DNA of 64,000 nucleotides from G963701675 sp963701675 (GCA_963701675.1 OY969623.1:8184001-8248000); one strand, 5' to 3'. Counted from the stretch's first letter, positions 18,822-28,001 are shown. Program-made: numbers and translations. The notes: generated from the sequence alone by a model not told the origin.

Positions 18822-21239
18822 ATGCCGTCGAGGCTGCCGTCCCGGGTGTGCGCGTCGATTCGTTTGCAAATCCTTGAGAAGCGGCTGGTACCGGCGCCGT
18901 TTGTCGAGCCGCCGGTGCTTCAGAGCGTCAACGGAATGCTCAGCGTCACATTGACCGAGGACATGGAACCGGTAGTGATCGACGGCCAGACCGTGACGGG
19001 TGCTTGGACGTACAACGGCAACTATGTGGGCCCAACGCTTAAGGCGAATCCCGGCGATGTGATCGATATTCTTTTGGAAAACGACCTTGACCAGGTAACC
19101 AACATCCACACCCACGGCTTGCACGTGTCGCCGATTGGCAATGGCGACAACGTGCTCTTGACGATCCAGCCCGGGGAAAACAATCACTATCACATTCCGA
19201 TACCGCTGGACCACCCGGAAGGCTTGTTTTGGTATCATCCGCATCGACACGGGTTTGTCGACGAACAAGTCTATCGCGGGCTATCCGGCCTGATCGTCAT
19301 CGGGCGGGCCGATGGCAACTATCCGGAACTTGATTCGCTGCCCCAACGAACTTTCGCACTTACCAACATTCAGATCGACGGCAACAACACCGTCGTCCCA
19401 CCAGGCGATGCGGTTCCAGGGCAGATGAAGTTTCTCGTGAACGGGCTGCAAAACCCGACGTTGACCATGCAGCCCGGGGAGACGCAAATCTGGAACGTCG
19501 GCAACATCGGAAACATTGGCTTTTACAATTTGTCGCTCGGCGGGTCCACCTTCTACATCGTCAGGGATGATGGGACTCCAATGACCGAGCCGGTCGCTGT
19601 GCAGGAGTTGGTTCTGCCTCCTGCCAAACGGTATTCGATCATCGTGACCGCGCCGACTCAGACGGGCACGTTTCAATTCACATCGCTCGGACATTTCGAC
19701 GGATTCAATGCTTGGCCGGCGACCACCTTGGCGACGGTAGACGTGTCGGGGACTTTGGTTCCCCCGTTCACCATTCCGTCCCACCTCGGAACCAGAGACG
19801 ACCTGACGCATGCGACGATCGCGCAACATCGCGAATTGAAGTTTGATCAGGGGCCGGATTCGTCGGGGCAGTTCGTTTTCACGATCAACGGCAAGCGCTT
19901 TCCAGATGTTCCGCTCATTCAACCGCGATTGAATACGGTCGAGGAGTGGACGCTCTTAAACCCGACAACGGATCAGCACCCGTTTCACCATCACATTGAC
20001 GATTTTCAAGTGATGTCGATCAATGATCAACCCGTGCCGCCGCGGCATCACCAAGATGTCGTTAACGTTCCCGCGTTCGGCAATGGTCAACCGGGCAAGG
20101 TCGTGATACGCGTTCGCTACACCGACTTCATCGGCGCCGCCGTCTACCACTGCCATCGCTTGGACCACGAAGACTTGGGCATGATGGGACTCATGACGAT
20201 CCTGCCCGAAAAGCCGCTCATCGCGACCGGGACGGGGGATGGCAGTTCGCCACATGTGAAGGTCTATGATGCGTTCACGAACGAGCTCTATGCCTCGTTT
20301 TTCGCGTTTGCGGCGACGTTTCTGGGCGGCGTGCGCGTTGCCGTGGGCGACGTCAACGGCGATGCGATTCCGGACATCATCGCGGCGGAAGGCCCAGGCG
20401 GCGGACCTCACGTTAAGGTGGTGGACGGCACGAAATTGGGCGAAGTCGGTCCGGATGGCATGATCCTTGATTCTGCGCTTCTGCTGAATTTCTTTGCCTA
20501 CGCCGCGGACTTCACCGGTGGCGTCAACGTGGCCGGGGCCGACATCGATACCGACGGGTTGGTAGATGTGGTAACCGGCGCGGGTGAAACCGGTGGCCCA
20601 CATGTGAAGGTCTTCGCGGGCAGCGATGGGTCGGTGGTCGCGTCGTTCTTTGCATACGCACCGACATACTGGGGCGGCGTTAACGTCGCTGTCGGAGATG
20701 TTAACGGCGATGGGCGATTCGACATCGTCACCGGCGCGGGCAAAGGCGGCGGACCGCACGTGAAGCTGTTCAGCGGGCCGCACCTTGTGGAGACTCTGTC
20801 GTTTTTTGCATACGACGCGACCTTTTTCGGCGGCGTCTACGTAGCGACGGCGCCGGTCCAGGGCGCCGCTTACGCCGACATCATCACCGGAGCCGGGCAA
20901 GGAGGCGGGCCCCATGTAAAGGCGTTCCGTTACGATGCAGAATCGCACGGATCCGGTTCGCATGGCGGGCACCGGGCCGTTGGAAATGGCGCCTCGTTTT
21001 CAGACGACATGGCCGGCGCCGTGACGCTCATCTCAAGTTTCATGGCCTACGATATCACGTTCTTCGGCGGAGTCCGAGTATCGGGCGCATTAACCGCCAC
21101 GGGTGCAGATTTCTTCGTCGGACCGGGGCCGGGCGGTGAAGCGCGTGTGAAACGTTTTCATGGGCCAACTTCGATCTTCGAGGAGAGCTGGATTGCGTAC
21201 GACATGCTCAACCCCGCAGGCGTCTTTGTCGGAGGTTAG
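18822..21239 (+). CDS. Multicopper oxidase with C-terminal FG-GAP/VCBS propeller
   Basis: An 805-aa protein. The N-terminus LQILEKRLVPAPF is an LE(D/K)R-type motif in place of a classical signal peptide. The oxidase part (to ~residue 470) has all four copper sites: HTHGLH, WYHPHRHG, HPFHHHID and YHCHRLDHEDLGMMG (type 1 Cys/His/Met). The C-terminal ~330 residues contain repeated calcium-binding-type units (DVNGDAIPDI, DIDTDGLVDV, DVNGDGRFDI) alternating with GGGPHVKV. It is an extracellular laccase-like oxidase; substrate unknown. Confidence 0.92.
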   Translation: MPSRLPSRVCASIRLQILEKRLVPAPFVEPPVLQSVNGMLSVTLTEDMEPVVIDGQTVTGAWTYNGNYVGPTLKANPGDVIDILLENDLDQVTNIHTHGLHVSPIGNGDNVLLTIQPGENNHYHIPIPLDHPEGLFWYHPHRHGFVDEQVYRGLSGLIVIGRADGNYPELDSLPQRTFALTNIQIDGNNTVVPPGDAVPGQMKFLVNGLQNPTLTMQPGETQIWNVGNIGNIGFYNLSLGGSTFYIVRDDGTPMTEPVAVQELVLPPAKRYSIIVTAPTQTGTFQFTSLGHFDGFNAWPATTLATVDVSGTLVPPFTIPSHLGTRDDLTHATIAQHRELKFDQGPDSSGQFVFTINGKRFPDVPLIQPRLNTVEEWTLLNPTTDQHPFHHHIDDFQVMSINDQPVPPRHHQDVVNVPAFGNGQPGKVVIRVRYTDFIGAAVYHCHRLDHEDLGMMGLMTILPEKPLIATGTGDGSSPHVKVYDAFTNELYASFFAFAATFLGGVRVAVGDVNGDAIPDIIAAEGPGGGPHVKVVDGTKLGEVGPDGMILDSALLLNFFAYAADFTGGVNVAGADIDTDGLVDVVTGAGETGGPHVKVFAGSDGSVVASFFAYAPTYWGGVNVAVGDVNGDGRFDIVTGAGKGGGPHVKLFSGPHLVETLSFFAYDATFFGGVYVATAPVQGAAYADIITGAGQGGGPHVKAFRYDAESHGSGSHGGHRAVGNGASFSDDMAGAVTLISSFMAYDITFFGGVRVSGALTATGADFFVGPGPGGEARVKRFHGPTSIFEESWIAYDMLNPAGVFVGG

Positions 21240-21732
21240 GACGGTGAGGCTTGCTCCTCTCATGCGTGACTCGCGCCACGCCTTGCCGCCCGGCCAGTCG
21301 GTGGATGTGTAAATAATGCAGCAATGACGCCGCTAAGCCTGGACACTGTTTCTATTCGAACGCCTTTTCAGCCTGTTTCACTGTTGGCACACTGCCAGTT
21401 GCTTTCTTTTGCCCTCAGCAGTTTGAACAGCCGGATACAAACACCAGCACCAAAAGAAGCAAACCGATGTACTTCATTTTTCCTCCCACTGTGCGTCCCC
21501 GCTAGATGATCATCCTTGCTTGCCCCGTCGCTGTCAACGGCGGACTGTCATAGCAACGCTAGCGCCCGCTGCACGCGAGGATTTGCATCCCTGGCTGCCG
21601 TGGAGCCGCGAGTCGTCGTTAGTGTTTGCGGTTGCTCGAAGACTTCGAGCCAGTAGAATTGACCACGGTGCCGCTCCTCAACAGCGTCGCCCGGCGTTCG
21701 GAACTTGAACCGCCGCCGAAGGCATTCTCATT
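21240..21732. other. Intergenic region before tRNA-Arg
   Basis: Apart from the tiny lipoprotein frame on the minus strand, no gene was recognised. The stretch leads up to the tRNA-Arg gene and marks the edge of the core-like block. Confidence 0.4.
21415..21477 (-). CDS. Tiny 20-aa lipoprotein (entericidin-like size)
   Basis: The ATG at 21477 is preceded by a strong GGGAGGAAAA site and encodes MKYIGLLLLVLVFVSGCSNC followed by a stop. It is a complete lipoprotein signal with lipobox VSGC and only three residues after the Cys. No family assignment is possible from such a short sequence. Confidence 0.4.
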   Translation of the reverse strand: MKYIGLLLLVLVFVSGCSNC

Positions 21733-21806
21733 GCGCCCGTAGCTCAACTGGATAGAGCAACGGTCTTCGGAACCGTAGGTTGGGGGTTCGAATCCCTCCG
21801 GGCGTA
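21733..21806 (+). tRNA. tRNA-Arg (anticodon UCG)
   Basis: A full cloverleaf can be drawn. The acceptor GCGCCCG pairs with CGGGCGT (a G-U at the end), followed by T8 A9. The D-arm is GCTC...GAGC, the anticodon stem ACGGT/ACCGT with loop CTTCGGA (anticodon TCG), and the T-arm GGGGG-TTCGAAT-CCCTC. CCA is not encoded. An integrase starts 146 bp downstream, so the 3' end is a likely attachment site. Confidence 0.95.
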
Positions 21807-21859
21807 ATCAGTTACGACGAGGCGAAACGCAAGGTACAGAATTGCGGTACAGAATAAAG

Positions 21860-21891
21860 CACCCCCGTCCGGCAGCAACCGGACAGGGGTG
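21860..21891 (+). promoter_or_regulatory. Stable hairpin in integrase leader
   Basis: CACCCC-C-GTCCGG pairs with CCGGAC-A-GGGGTG around the loop CAGCAA, giving a 12-bp stem with one mismatch. It sits between the tRNA-Arg and the integrase start, with no T-run. It could be a leader structure or part of the attachment region. Confidence 0.5.
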
Positions 21892-21951
21892 AGGCTAACC
21901 CGAAGGCAAGCCGTGGGTGTTCCATCATGGCACTTGCTGGAGGGTTACTTC

Positions 21952-23136
21952 ATGGCACGCATCTCGAAACCGTGGTATCGCCAGGATCGTCAAGCATGGT
22001 TCGTCACCATTCGCGGCGAACGTCACAATCTCGGCTCAGAAGACAAGGAAGCGTACCGTCGCTTCCATGAGCTGATGGCCAAGCGACCGGATGAGCGATC
22101 TCGCGTTCAGCCCTCCAGTCTGTCCTTGGCGACTCTCTTTGACAAATTTCTCGACTGGTCCCAGAAGAATCAGGCTCTCCGCACCTATGAGTGGTATCGG
22201 GCTCATATTCAGAGCTTCGTCGATCATCTTGGCCAAGCCGACCGAATGCCCACTTGCGCCCTGAAGCCGTACCACGTTCAGGAATGGCTTGACGGTCATC
22301 CGAGCTGGGGCCAGACCTTTCGGCATGGAGCCATCGCTGCTCTTCAGCGCCCCTTTAACTGGGCCATCGAGTTAGGCTACCTCGAAAACTCTCCGATTCG
22401 CCGTTTCAAAAAACCGCCATCGAAGCGCCGGGAACAGGCGGTTACGCCGGAGCAATGGCAGCAGATCCGCAGCCATTACCACGAGGATGACCCATTCCGC
22501 AATTTCCTTGAGTTTTGTTGGGAAACCGGGTGCCGTCCTCATGAGGCACGCATCATGGAACCAAAGCACGTTCATCTCGATCGCTTGTGCGTTCTCTTTC
22601 CGCCCGACGAGGCCAAGGGAAAGAAACGCTGGAGGATCATACGGCTGACAGCCACCGCAGCCGATATCCTGAAAAAGCACCTGAGCGGCCGCATTGAGGG
22701 AAAGGTATTTCTCAATGCCGATGGCAAGCCGTGGACTGCCTATGCGATCAATTGCCGATTCGGCCGTCTGCAAATCGCTCAAGGACGCCAGCGGATGAGG
22801 GAGCTTGGCATCAGCGTCGCCGAGGATGAGATAGACCGACTCGTTGCCAGTTTGACCACTGCAAAGTTCGTTCACCGCAGGCGCGTCGCAAAGACGGAAC
22901 ACGAGCTTCGCGAGGAAGCACGTCGAAGGCTCACGGTGAAGCTGGCGAGAAAACATGGCGCCAAGTATTTCGCGTACGCGTTCCGGCACGGGTTTGCCAC
23001 CCGCAAGCTGATCGCGGGCTACGATCACCTGACCGTCGCTGAATTGCTCGGCCATGCGGACGGCACCATGCTGGCGAAGGTGTATGCCCATCTCGACCAA
23101 GCCGACGATCACTTGCGCAAGGCCTTGGAAGGCTGA
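21952..23136 (+). CDS. Tyrosine-type site-specific integrase
   Basis: A 394-aa protein from the ATG at 21952, behind GGAGGG. The N-terminal SAM-like/core-binding domain (~residues 50-150) precedes the catalytic domain: box I Arg in ETGCRPHEAR, box II YAFRHGFATRKL, LLGHADG, and the nucleophile Tyr in AKVYAHL. The usual His of HxxR is Tyr here (YAFR). It lies 146 bp from the tRNA-Arg and converges with a truncated HTH gene, as in an integrative element. Confidence 0.93.
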   Translation: MARISKPWYRQDRQAWFVTIRGERHNLGSEDKEAYRRFHELMAKRPDERSRVQPSSLSLATLFDKFLDWSQKNQALRTYEWYRAHIQSFVDHLGQADRMPTCALKPYHVQEWLDGHPSWGQTFRHGAIAALQRPFNWAIELGYLENSPIRRFKKPPSKRREQAVTPEQWQQIRSHYHEDDPFRNFLEFCWETGCRPHEARIMEPKHVHLDRLCVLFPPDEAKGKKRWRIIRLTATAADILKKHLSGRIEGKVFLNADGKPWTAYAINCRFGRLQIAQGRQRMRELGISVAEDEIDRLVASLTTAKFVHRRRVAKTEHELREEARRRLTVKLARKHGAKYFAYAFRHGFATRKLIAGYDHLTVAELLGHADGTMLAKVYAHLDQADDHLRKALEG

Positions 23137-23137
23137 G

Positions 23138-23340
23138 TTAGACCCGCAAGTGCTTGAACTCATGCCGGGGTTTCGGAGGCGGCGGAGGCTTTGACTTCGC
23201 CGCCTCAACTCGGCACTGAGCCAGAAACGCATCCAGATCGGCAATGGCGATAAGGATTTTGCCACGCCGGCCCCTGGCCCCAAGGCGATAGCAGGAAAGC
23301 ATGCCAGATTCAATCCAGCCATAGACGAGTCCCTTTGATA
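23138..23340 (-). pseudogene. HTH (excisionase/MerR-like) gene, 5' end cut off by IS21 insertion
   Basis: The minus-strand frame reads NISKGLVYGWIESGMLSCYR then GRRGKILIAIADLDAFLAQC, a winged-HTH DNA-binding domain of the excisionase kind, followed by a Pro-rich basic tail. The frame runs into the IS21 inverted repeat, so the N-terminus has been lost. The stop is one nt from the integrase stop. It probably encoded the element's recombination directionality factor or regulator. Confidence 0.7.
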
Positions 23341-23475
23341 TGTTAACGGCGGAGCAAAAGTGAGGCGCTCGGCGGGCCTGGTGGCGACCGAATTGTGAGG
23401 CGCACAACTGTGCACTCCGGCAATCTGAGAGGATAGGGTTTTCTCTATCACCCAGATCTGCATGGAGGCACTGAG

Positions 23476-25068
23476 GTGTACGCCGACATGGAACGCTGGA
23501 CTGAGATCCGCCGCAAGGTCTTGACGGGCGAGCTGAGCAAACGTCAGGCCTGCCGGCACTTTGACATCCACTGGTTGACGCTGCGGAAGATTCTTGCCCA
23601 TGTAGAACCGCCCGGCTATCGACGGACGCGGCCACCGCGACGGCCGACCATCGAACCGTTCCTGCCCATCATCCACGCCATTCTCGACGCCGATAAGACG
23701 GCTCCAAAGAAGCAGCGACACACGGCGCATCGCATCTGGCAAAGACTGCGCACCGAACACGGTTTCACTGGTGGCTATACCACGGTCAAAGACGTCGTTC
23801 GCGAGTTGAAGATAGGTCGGCAGGAGGTGTTCCTCCCTTTGTCGCATCCGCCCGGCGAGGGCCAAGTGGACTTCGGATTCGCGGAGGTCGTAGTGGCGGG
23901 CGTGCCTACGAAGGTAGCGCTTTTCGTTCTGAGCTTGCCCTACGCGAATGCGGTGTTCTGCCAGGTGTTTCCACGCGAATGCACCGAGGTTTTCTTAGAG
24001 GGACACAAACGGGCCTTCGCGTTTTTCGGAGGCGTGCCGCGGCGGATTGCTTACGATAATGCCCGAACGGCGGTGGCCCGGATCACCGATAGGCGCCAGC
24101 GGCAGGTGACGCGCGCGTTTCAGCGCCTGCAAAGCCACTATCTCTTTACGCCTCACTTCTGTCTGGTGCGTCGGCCCAACGAGAAGGGACACGTCGAACG
24201 GTTGCTCGACTATGCGCGGTCGAATTTCCTGGTGCCAGTGCCTTCGGTTCCTTCCCTGGAAGCGTTGAACGCGCTCTTGGTCGAGCGTTGCCGACAGGAC
24301 CTGGATCGGCCGGTCCGAGGCAAGTCCGGAACATCCGCCACGTTGCTGATCGAGGATCAGGCGGCCTTTCTGCCTTTGCCGTCCCGACCTTTCGAAGCGC
24401 GACGGCTGACCCAGGTAGCCGCCGATTCGTTGTCGCTGATCCGCTTTGACACCAATTCCTACTCCGTGCCGACACGTTACGCTCACCGCCGGTTGACGGT
24501 TATCGCCACCGTGGATGAAGTTCGCGTGGTCCACGAGGACCGGCTGGTGGCCCGGCACGAGCGCTGCTGGGACCACAAGCAATTCCGCTTCGATCCGCTG
24601 CACTATCTAGAGCTCTTGGAGCGGAAGCCGGGCGGATTCGATTATGCCCGACCTTTGGAACACTGGAAACTACCCGACTGCTTTGGCCTGCTCCGCCGAC
24701 GCCTGGAAGCGGCCGACACGACCGGATACGGGACGCAGGCCTTCATTCGGGTGCTACGCCTGTTGGAGACGTTTTCTCTCGCGCAGTTGGCGGATGCCGT
24801 CGATTACGCGCTCGACATCAATGTGATCGATCCCGAGAGCATTCGACTGATCGTGGAACACCGAACCGAACGGCCGGTCGATCTCTTTCGTCTCGACGGG
24901 CGACCGCACTTGCAAACGGTGCGGGTAAGGCCCACCGACGTGTCCGCCTACCAGGCTCTTCTCGTGGGAGGGCCACTTGCTCATGACTCCCACCGAAGCC
25001 AAAAGCACGGTACTGCTCAAGCACCATCTCAAGGCCCTAAGACTCCCGACTGTCCTGACGGAGTGTGA
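23476..25068 (+). CDS. istA: IS21 family transposase IstA
   Basis: A 530-aa protein of full length. The N-terminal HTH (GELSKRQACRHFDIHWLTLRK) precedes a DDE/RNase H-like integrase core: GEGQVDFGFAEV (first Asp), IAYDNARTAV (second Asp) and NEKGHVERLLDYARSNFL (Glu). The GTG at 23476 lies 7 nt after GGAGG; an ATG at 23488 is the alternative. The 3' end overlaps istB. Confidence 0.95.
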   Translation: MYADMERWTEIRRKVLTGELSKRQACRHFDIHWLTLRKILAHVEPPGYRRTRPPRRPTIEPFLPIIHAILDADKTAPKKQRHTAHRIWQRLRTEHGFTGGYTTVKDVVRELKIGRQEVFLPLSHPPGEGQVDFGFAEVVVAGVPTKVALFVLSLPYANAVFCQVFPRECTEVFLEGHKRAFAFFGGVPRRIAYDNARTAVARITDRRQRQVTRAFQRLQSHYLFTPHFCLVRRPNEKGHVERLLDYARSNFLVPVPSVPSLEALNALLVERCRQDLDRPVRGKSGTSATLLIEDQAAFLPLPSRPFEARRLTQVAADSLSLIRFDTNSYSVPTRYAHRRLTVIATVDEVRVVHEDRLVARHERCWDHKQFRFDPLHYLELLERKPGGFDYARPLEHWKLPDCFGLLRRRLEAADTTGYGTQAFIRVLRLLETFSLAQLADAVDYALDINVIDPESIRLIVEHRTERPVDLFRLDGRPHLQTVRVRPTDVSAYQALLVGGPLAHDSHRSQKHGTAQAPSQGPKTPDCPDGV

Positions 25069-25759
25069 GAAGGTGGCCCAGCGCTGCGCAGCCACGAATG
25101 CGGACCACCTGACGTTCCTACTGCAACTGTGCGAATTGGAACTGATCGAACGCGAACGCAAGGCAGCCGAGCGACGACTCAAAGCGGCCCGCTTCCCCAC
25201 CGCCAAGCTGCTCGACCAATTCGACTTCGCCGCCCGTCCCAGCGTGAACAAGCCGCTCGTCCTCGACCTGGTCCGTGGCGACTACTTGACCCGTCGAGAG
25301 AACATCTTGCTGGTGGGGCCCAGCGGCACAGGCAAAACCCACTTGGCCACGGCGCTGGGTATGGCCGCCTGTGCTCAGGGCAAGCGAGTACGCTTCTGGC
25401 GCGTGACCGAGTTGATCACCACCCTAAGGGAAGCGGATGAAGACCGGCAATTACTCCGTCTTCGAAATCACTTGTCCAAACTCGACCTGTTGATTCTCGA
25501 TGAGTTGGGCTACGTGCCGGCCACCAAGGCTGGCGCCGAACTACTCTTCGACGTGATCGCCACGGCCTACGAACGTTCGAGTGTCATCCTGACCACGAAC
25601 CTGCCGTTTGAGAATTGGACCGAGGTACTCGGCAACGAACGGCTAACTGGCGCGGCCCTCGATCGCCTGACGCATCGTTGCCACATTATCGAAACCAGCG
25701 GCGAGAGTTATCGCCTGCAAGATGCCAAACGCCGACGTCGAACGGATTCCAAGACCTAA
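24983..25759 (+). CDS. istB: IS21 helper ATPase IstB
   Basis: A 258-aa AAA+ ATPase. It has Walker A GPSGTGKTHLA (~residue 105), Walker B LLILDELGY and sensor 1 SVILTTNLPF, in the DnaC-like arrangement of IstB. It binds target DNA and recruits IstA. A TTG two codons upstream is another possible start; a GGAGG just before suits either. The reading frame overlaps the end of istA by ~85 nt. Confidence 0.95.
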   Translation: MTPTEAKSTVLLKHHLKALRLPTVLTECEKVAQRCAATNADHLTFLLQLCELELIERERKAAERRLKAARFPTAKLLDQFDFAARPSVNKPLVLDLVRGDYLTRRENILLVGPSGTGKTHLATALGMAACAQGKRVRFWRVTELITTLREADEDRQLLRLRNHLSKLDLLILDELGYVPATKAGAELLFDVIATAYERSSVILTTNLPFENWTEVLGNERLTGAALDRLTHRCHIIETSGESYRLQDAKRRRRTDSKT

Positions 25760-26125
25760 ACACTACCCAAGGAGCCGCCACCCTGTACCATAATTGACCA
25801 AGCGCCTCACTTTTCGACCGCCGAGCGCCTCACTTTTGCTCCGCCGTTAACAGGGCCTTCCTGCCTCAGTGCGATTGTTATCGATCGTTGTGCCGTCCGC
25901 GTTTCCGCTCATCTTGGGTATACAGAATAGTGAACGCCATGCAATCCGCCGGCGTAGCAACTCGAAGGAAGGCGGCGCACTCAGACCACCAAACCGGTGG
26001 GGAGCGGCGAAGGCGCACGTCCAGACCACCCAAGATCCAGTGCTCAACAACCCGTTCTCGCGCCTTTTCTTTCAACATCGAACGCGCGTAGCGTTTCTTC
26101 CTTCGCGTCACCACCGGCAGATGTC

Positions 26126-26248
26126 TCAAATCATTGGGTTAGTGGAAGGAATCGAAATGCTATCCATAATCAACACCACGCACCACGCGAGCGCCACGAA
26201 CACCAGAAGGGTTCCGATGACCCAGTTTGCAATGTCCCGCAACGTCAT
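26126..26248 (-). CDS. Small single-helix membrane protein (40 aa), putative
   Basis: ATG at 26248 behind AAAGGCGGAACG. A short amphipathic start (MTLRDIANW) is followed by one hydrophobic helix (VIGTLLVFVALAWCVVLIM) and a short polar tail. No homologue was recognised. It lies 13 nt downstream of another tiny membrane frame on the same strand, so the two may form a mini-operon. Confidence 0.35.
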   Translation of the reverse strand: MTLRDIANWVIGTLLVFVALAWCVVLIMDSISIPSTNPMI

Positions 26249-26261
26249 TCGTTCCGCCTTT

Positions 26262-26402
26262 CTATGCCAAATAGGCATGAGCAATAGCTTTGAAAGTTAA
26301 CGCGAAGTGCGGCAACTTATGTACGGTGATTACGAAGTAGAGAGCCAACAAGGCCACCAATACTTCCACCGACTTATTCATCCAAAACACCGATTTGTTC
26401 AT
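26262..26402 (-). CDS. Small single-helix membrane protein (46 aa), putative
   Basis: ATG at 26402; the start MNKSVFWMNKSVEVLVALLA contains an internal repeat (MNKSV twice). One helix (VLVALLALYFVITVH) follows. It precedes the 40-aa frame on the same strand. No convincing ribosome site is visible. Confidence 0.3.
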   Translation of the reverse strand: MNKSVFWMNKSVEVLVALLALYFVITVHKLPHFALTFKAIAHAYLA

Positions 26403-26657
26403 CTCTCCACCCCGTATGGGCACCGGTGGTGACCCGTCTTCAGGAAGCTGCTTCCTAGAATTAGAGTGCCTTCTCCGGACGGGATAATTTCAGCTATTGA
26501 AATGGTCCTGCGGTGATCGCAACCATCGCGCTCACCATCGTCCGCCGCATGGAAAAACAGAGCACGAACCCGTCTCGGATAGCACTTACAAATAACTTGA
26601 CACATCAGTCATTCATTGCTATTCGATTCACGTGTTCCCTTCGTTTCGCCTCGCAAA

Positions 26658-26888
26658 ATGTCAGCGCCTTCGGATGACCCATCCTCTCGAACTCCCGCTC
26701 CTTCCGCTGAACTAACAGCGGAAGAAGTGCGGCAGCTTCGCAGCTTGCTCGCTGTCTACAACAAGGTCTGGGAAGACCAAAGAAGTTCCCCCGAAGACAA
26801 AACTCGCGCTTGGGAGTACATCCTTCGTCGCTTGGGCGATGAGGCGAGGCAAAAAGTTGATGGCGGGGATACGTCTATGCGGCGATAG
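26658..26888 (+). CDS. Short stand-alone copy of the TPR-CHAT N-terminal domain
   Basis: A 76-aa protein (MSAPSDDPSS...). Residues ~38-70 (YNKVWEDQRSSPEDKTRAWE then YILRRLGDEAR) align with residues ~18-48 of the TPR protein at 28002 (YNTEWVKQRDLPAEKVRAWE then FIRRGLETAPR). It stops before any membrane helix. It may be a decayed duplicate or a free regulator using the same binding surface. A TTGACA box at 26597-26602 with TATTCG 17 nt on is a weak promoter candidate. Confidence 0.6.
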   Translation: MSAPSDDPSSRTPAPSAELTAEEVRQLRSLLAVYNKVWEDQRSSPEDKTRAWEYILRRLGDEARQKVDGGDTSMRR

Positions 26889-27346
26889 CCGCGCTCGATG
26901 ATTCCCGGACACAGCACACCAACTGCGCTTGCGATGTGCCAGCGGTGAGGCTACTTGAAATCTCTTACATGGAGCGATTGTAAGCGTTATTCACGAGAAT
27001 TCTCAAATGATCTGTTCTAGCTGAGAGGAACGGCGGTTTATCTGATTCGATTTTCTTCACATCAGATGGCCCAACGAGCGCTTGAAGGGTATGCCATGTT
27101 CGAAGCTACGGCATTTGCCTTCGTTGACCCGGCGATGGCCCACTTCCGCGAACACTTCGAGAGACGCCAGTCCCTCGACGACGTGGTCCATCTCGGGGCG
27201 TTCAGTAATGCGAATACGCCTGAAGCACAGAATGAACACGCTCAGCTAAACTGACTACAAAAAAAACCACAAAAACCGTCGTCGCATGAATTTTTTGTGC
27301 CTCGGCAAGACACTTTACCTTAAGTGGCGAAGCGGAGGCCAAAATC
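26889..27346. other. Intergenic region before sigma factor gene
   Basis: No recognisable gene. A 62-codon frame on + (27066-27254) has no ribosome site and no familiar motif. The region presumably holds the promoter of the sigma/TPR-CHAT operon. Confidence 0.4.
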
Positions 27347-27993
27347 ATGTCGAACGCCAAGCAACGTCCACCATTGCGACCGAGCCGCGATGCAAGAGGT
27401 GCCGCCATTATGTCTCAACAAAAAGGCCGTTCTCCTCCTCCAGCGACGATGTCCGAAGAACAGTTTTTCAACCTTCTTTGGACTTCTGGAGTTGCTGATA
27501 GCTTGACGCGCCACCTGGAGCGAATTCTCGACGACGCAAGCGAGGCCGAAGATGTGCGAAACGAAGTTCTCCTTGATCTGCTTCTTAAATACCGCGACAA
27601 AAGTACTGGTGTGTGTCCGGACTTCGGTCGGTTCTGGAGTTTGAGGCTAAAGTGAGAGCAATCAAGTCTCTTAGTTTTCAGATCGCAGCCAGAAAGGGTT
27701 GGAAGCAGAATGTGAAGCGCCGATCAACCAAACGAACAGAAAAAGAGAGAATCCGTCGTGACGAATTGCAGCGTACCACTCAAAAGACGTTCTCGGATCC
27801 GGAACAGGAACTGTTTCTACGGGAAGCACTGGAAGCAATTCGTCACCTACCAGAACCACAGCGAGGGTCCATTTCCCTGTTTATGGAAGGATTCTCGTAC
27901 TCTGAGATCGCTGAACTGCTGACAATACCGCTAGGGACAGTATCTGCGGCCATTCATCGAGCGCGGCAGACGCTTCTGTCCCTTCTTAGCTGA
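27347..27993 (+). CDS. ECF-type sigma factor, one frameshift
   Basis: ATG at 27347, 8 nt after GGAGG. Frame 1 encodes sigma region 2 (SEEQFFNLLWTSGVADSLTR; DASEAEDVRNEVLLDLLLKY). At about 27652 the frame breaks and resumes as VRAIKSLSFQIAARKGWKQN. Region 4 follows (RHLPEPQRGSISLFMEGFSY; SEIAELLTIPLGTVSAAIHR). One missing A in CTAAAG would restore a continuous ~215-aa protein. The TPR-CHAT gene starts 8 nt after the stop, so the two form an operon. Two overlapping ORFs with translational coupling is a less likely alternative. Confidence 0.8.
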
Positions 27994-28001
27994 GGTGCGA
28001 T

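Larger units (their letters stand above)
23341..25852 (+). mobile_element. Complete IS21-family insertion sequence
   Basis: Perfect 35-bp terminal inverted repeats (23341-23375 and 25818-25852) begin TGTTAACGGCGGAGC. They enclose istA and istB in the overlapping order typical of IS21. Internal subterminal repeats (AGCGCCTCACTTTT at 25801-25814 and 25824-25837) are also IS21-like. GTTAAC at both ends may belong to the repeats or be a palindromic 6-bp target duplication; otherwise no target duplication is visible. Confidence 0.92.

Noticed and set aside
19956..20972. 338-codon minus-strand frame opposite the multicopper oxidase
   Set aside because: It is a shadow of the GC-rich oxidase gene, which has all copper ligands.
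22372..23865. 497-codon minus-strand frame across integrase and IS21 end
   Set aside because: It runs antisense through two clearly coding regions with catalytic motifs on the plus strand and has no family resemblance.
25869..26300. 143-codon + strand frame after the IS21 element
   Set aside because: It begins with a non-ATG codon, has no ribosome site and no domain features, and it overlaps small membrane-type frames on the other strand.
27600..27660. Programmed ribosomal frameshift in the island sigma gene
   Set aside because: The site (CTAAAGTGAG) lacks a slippery heptamer or a clear downstream structure, and similar one-base shifts occur in many genes here, so an error or mutation is simpler.
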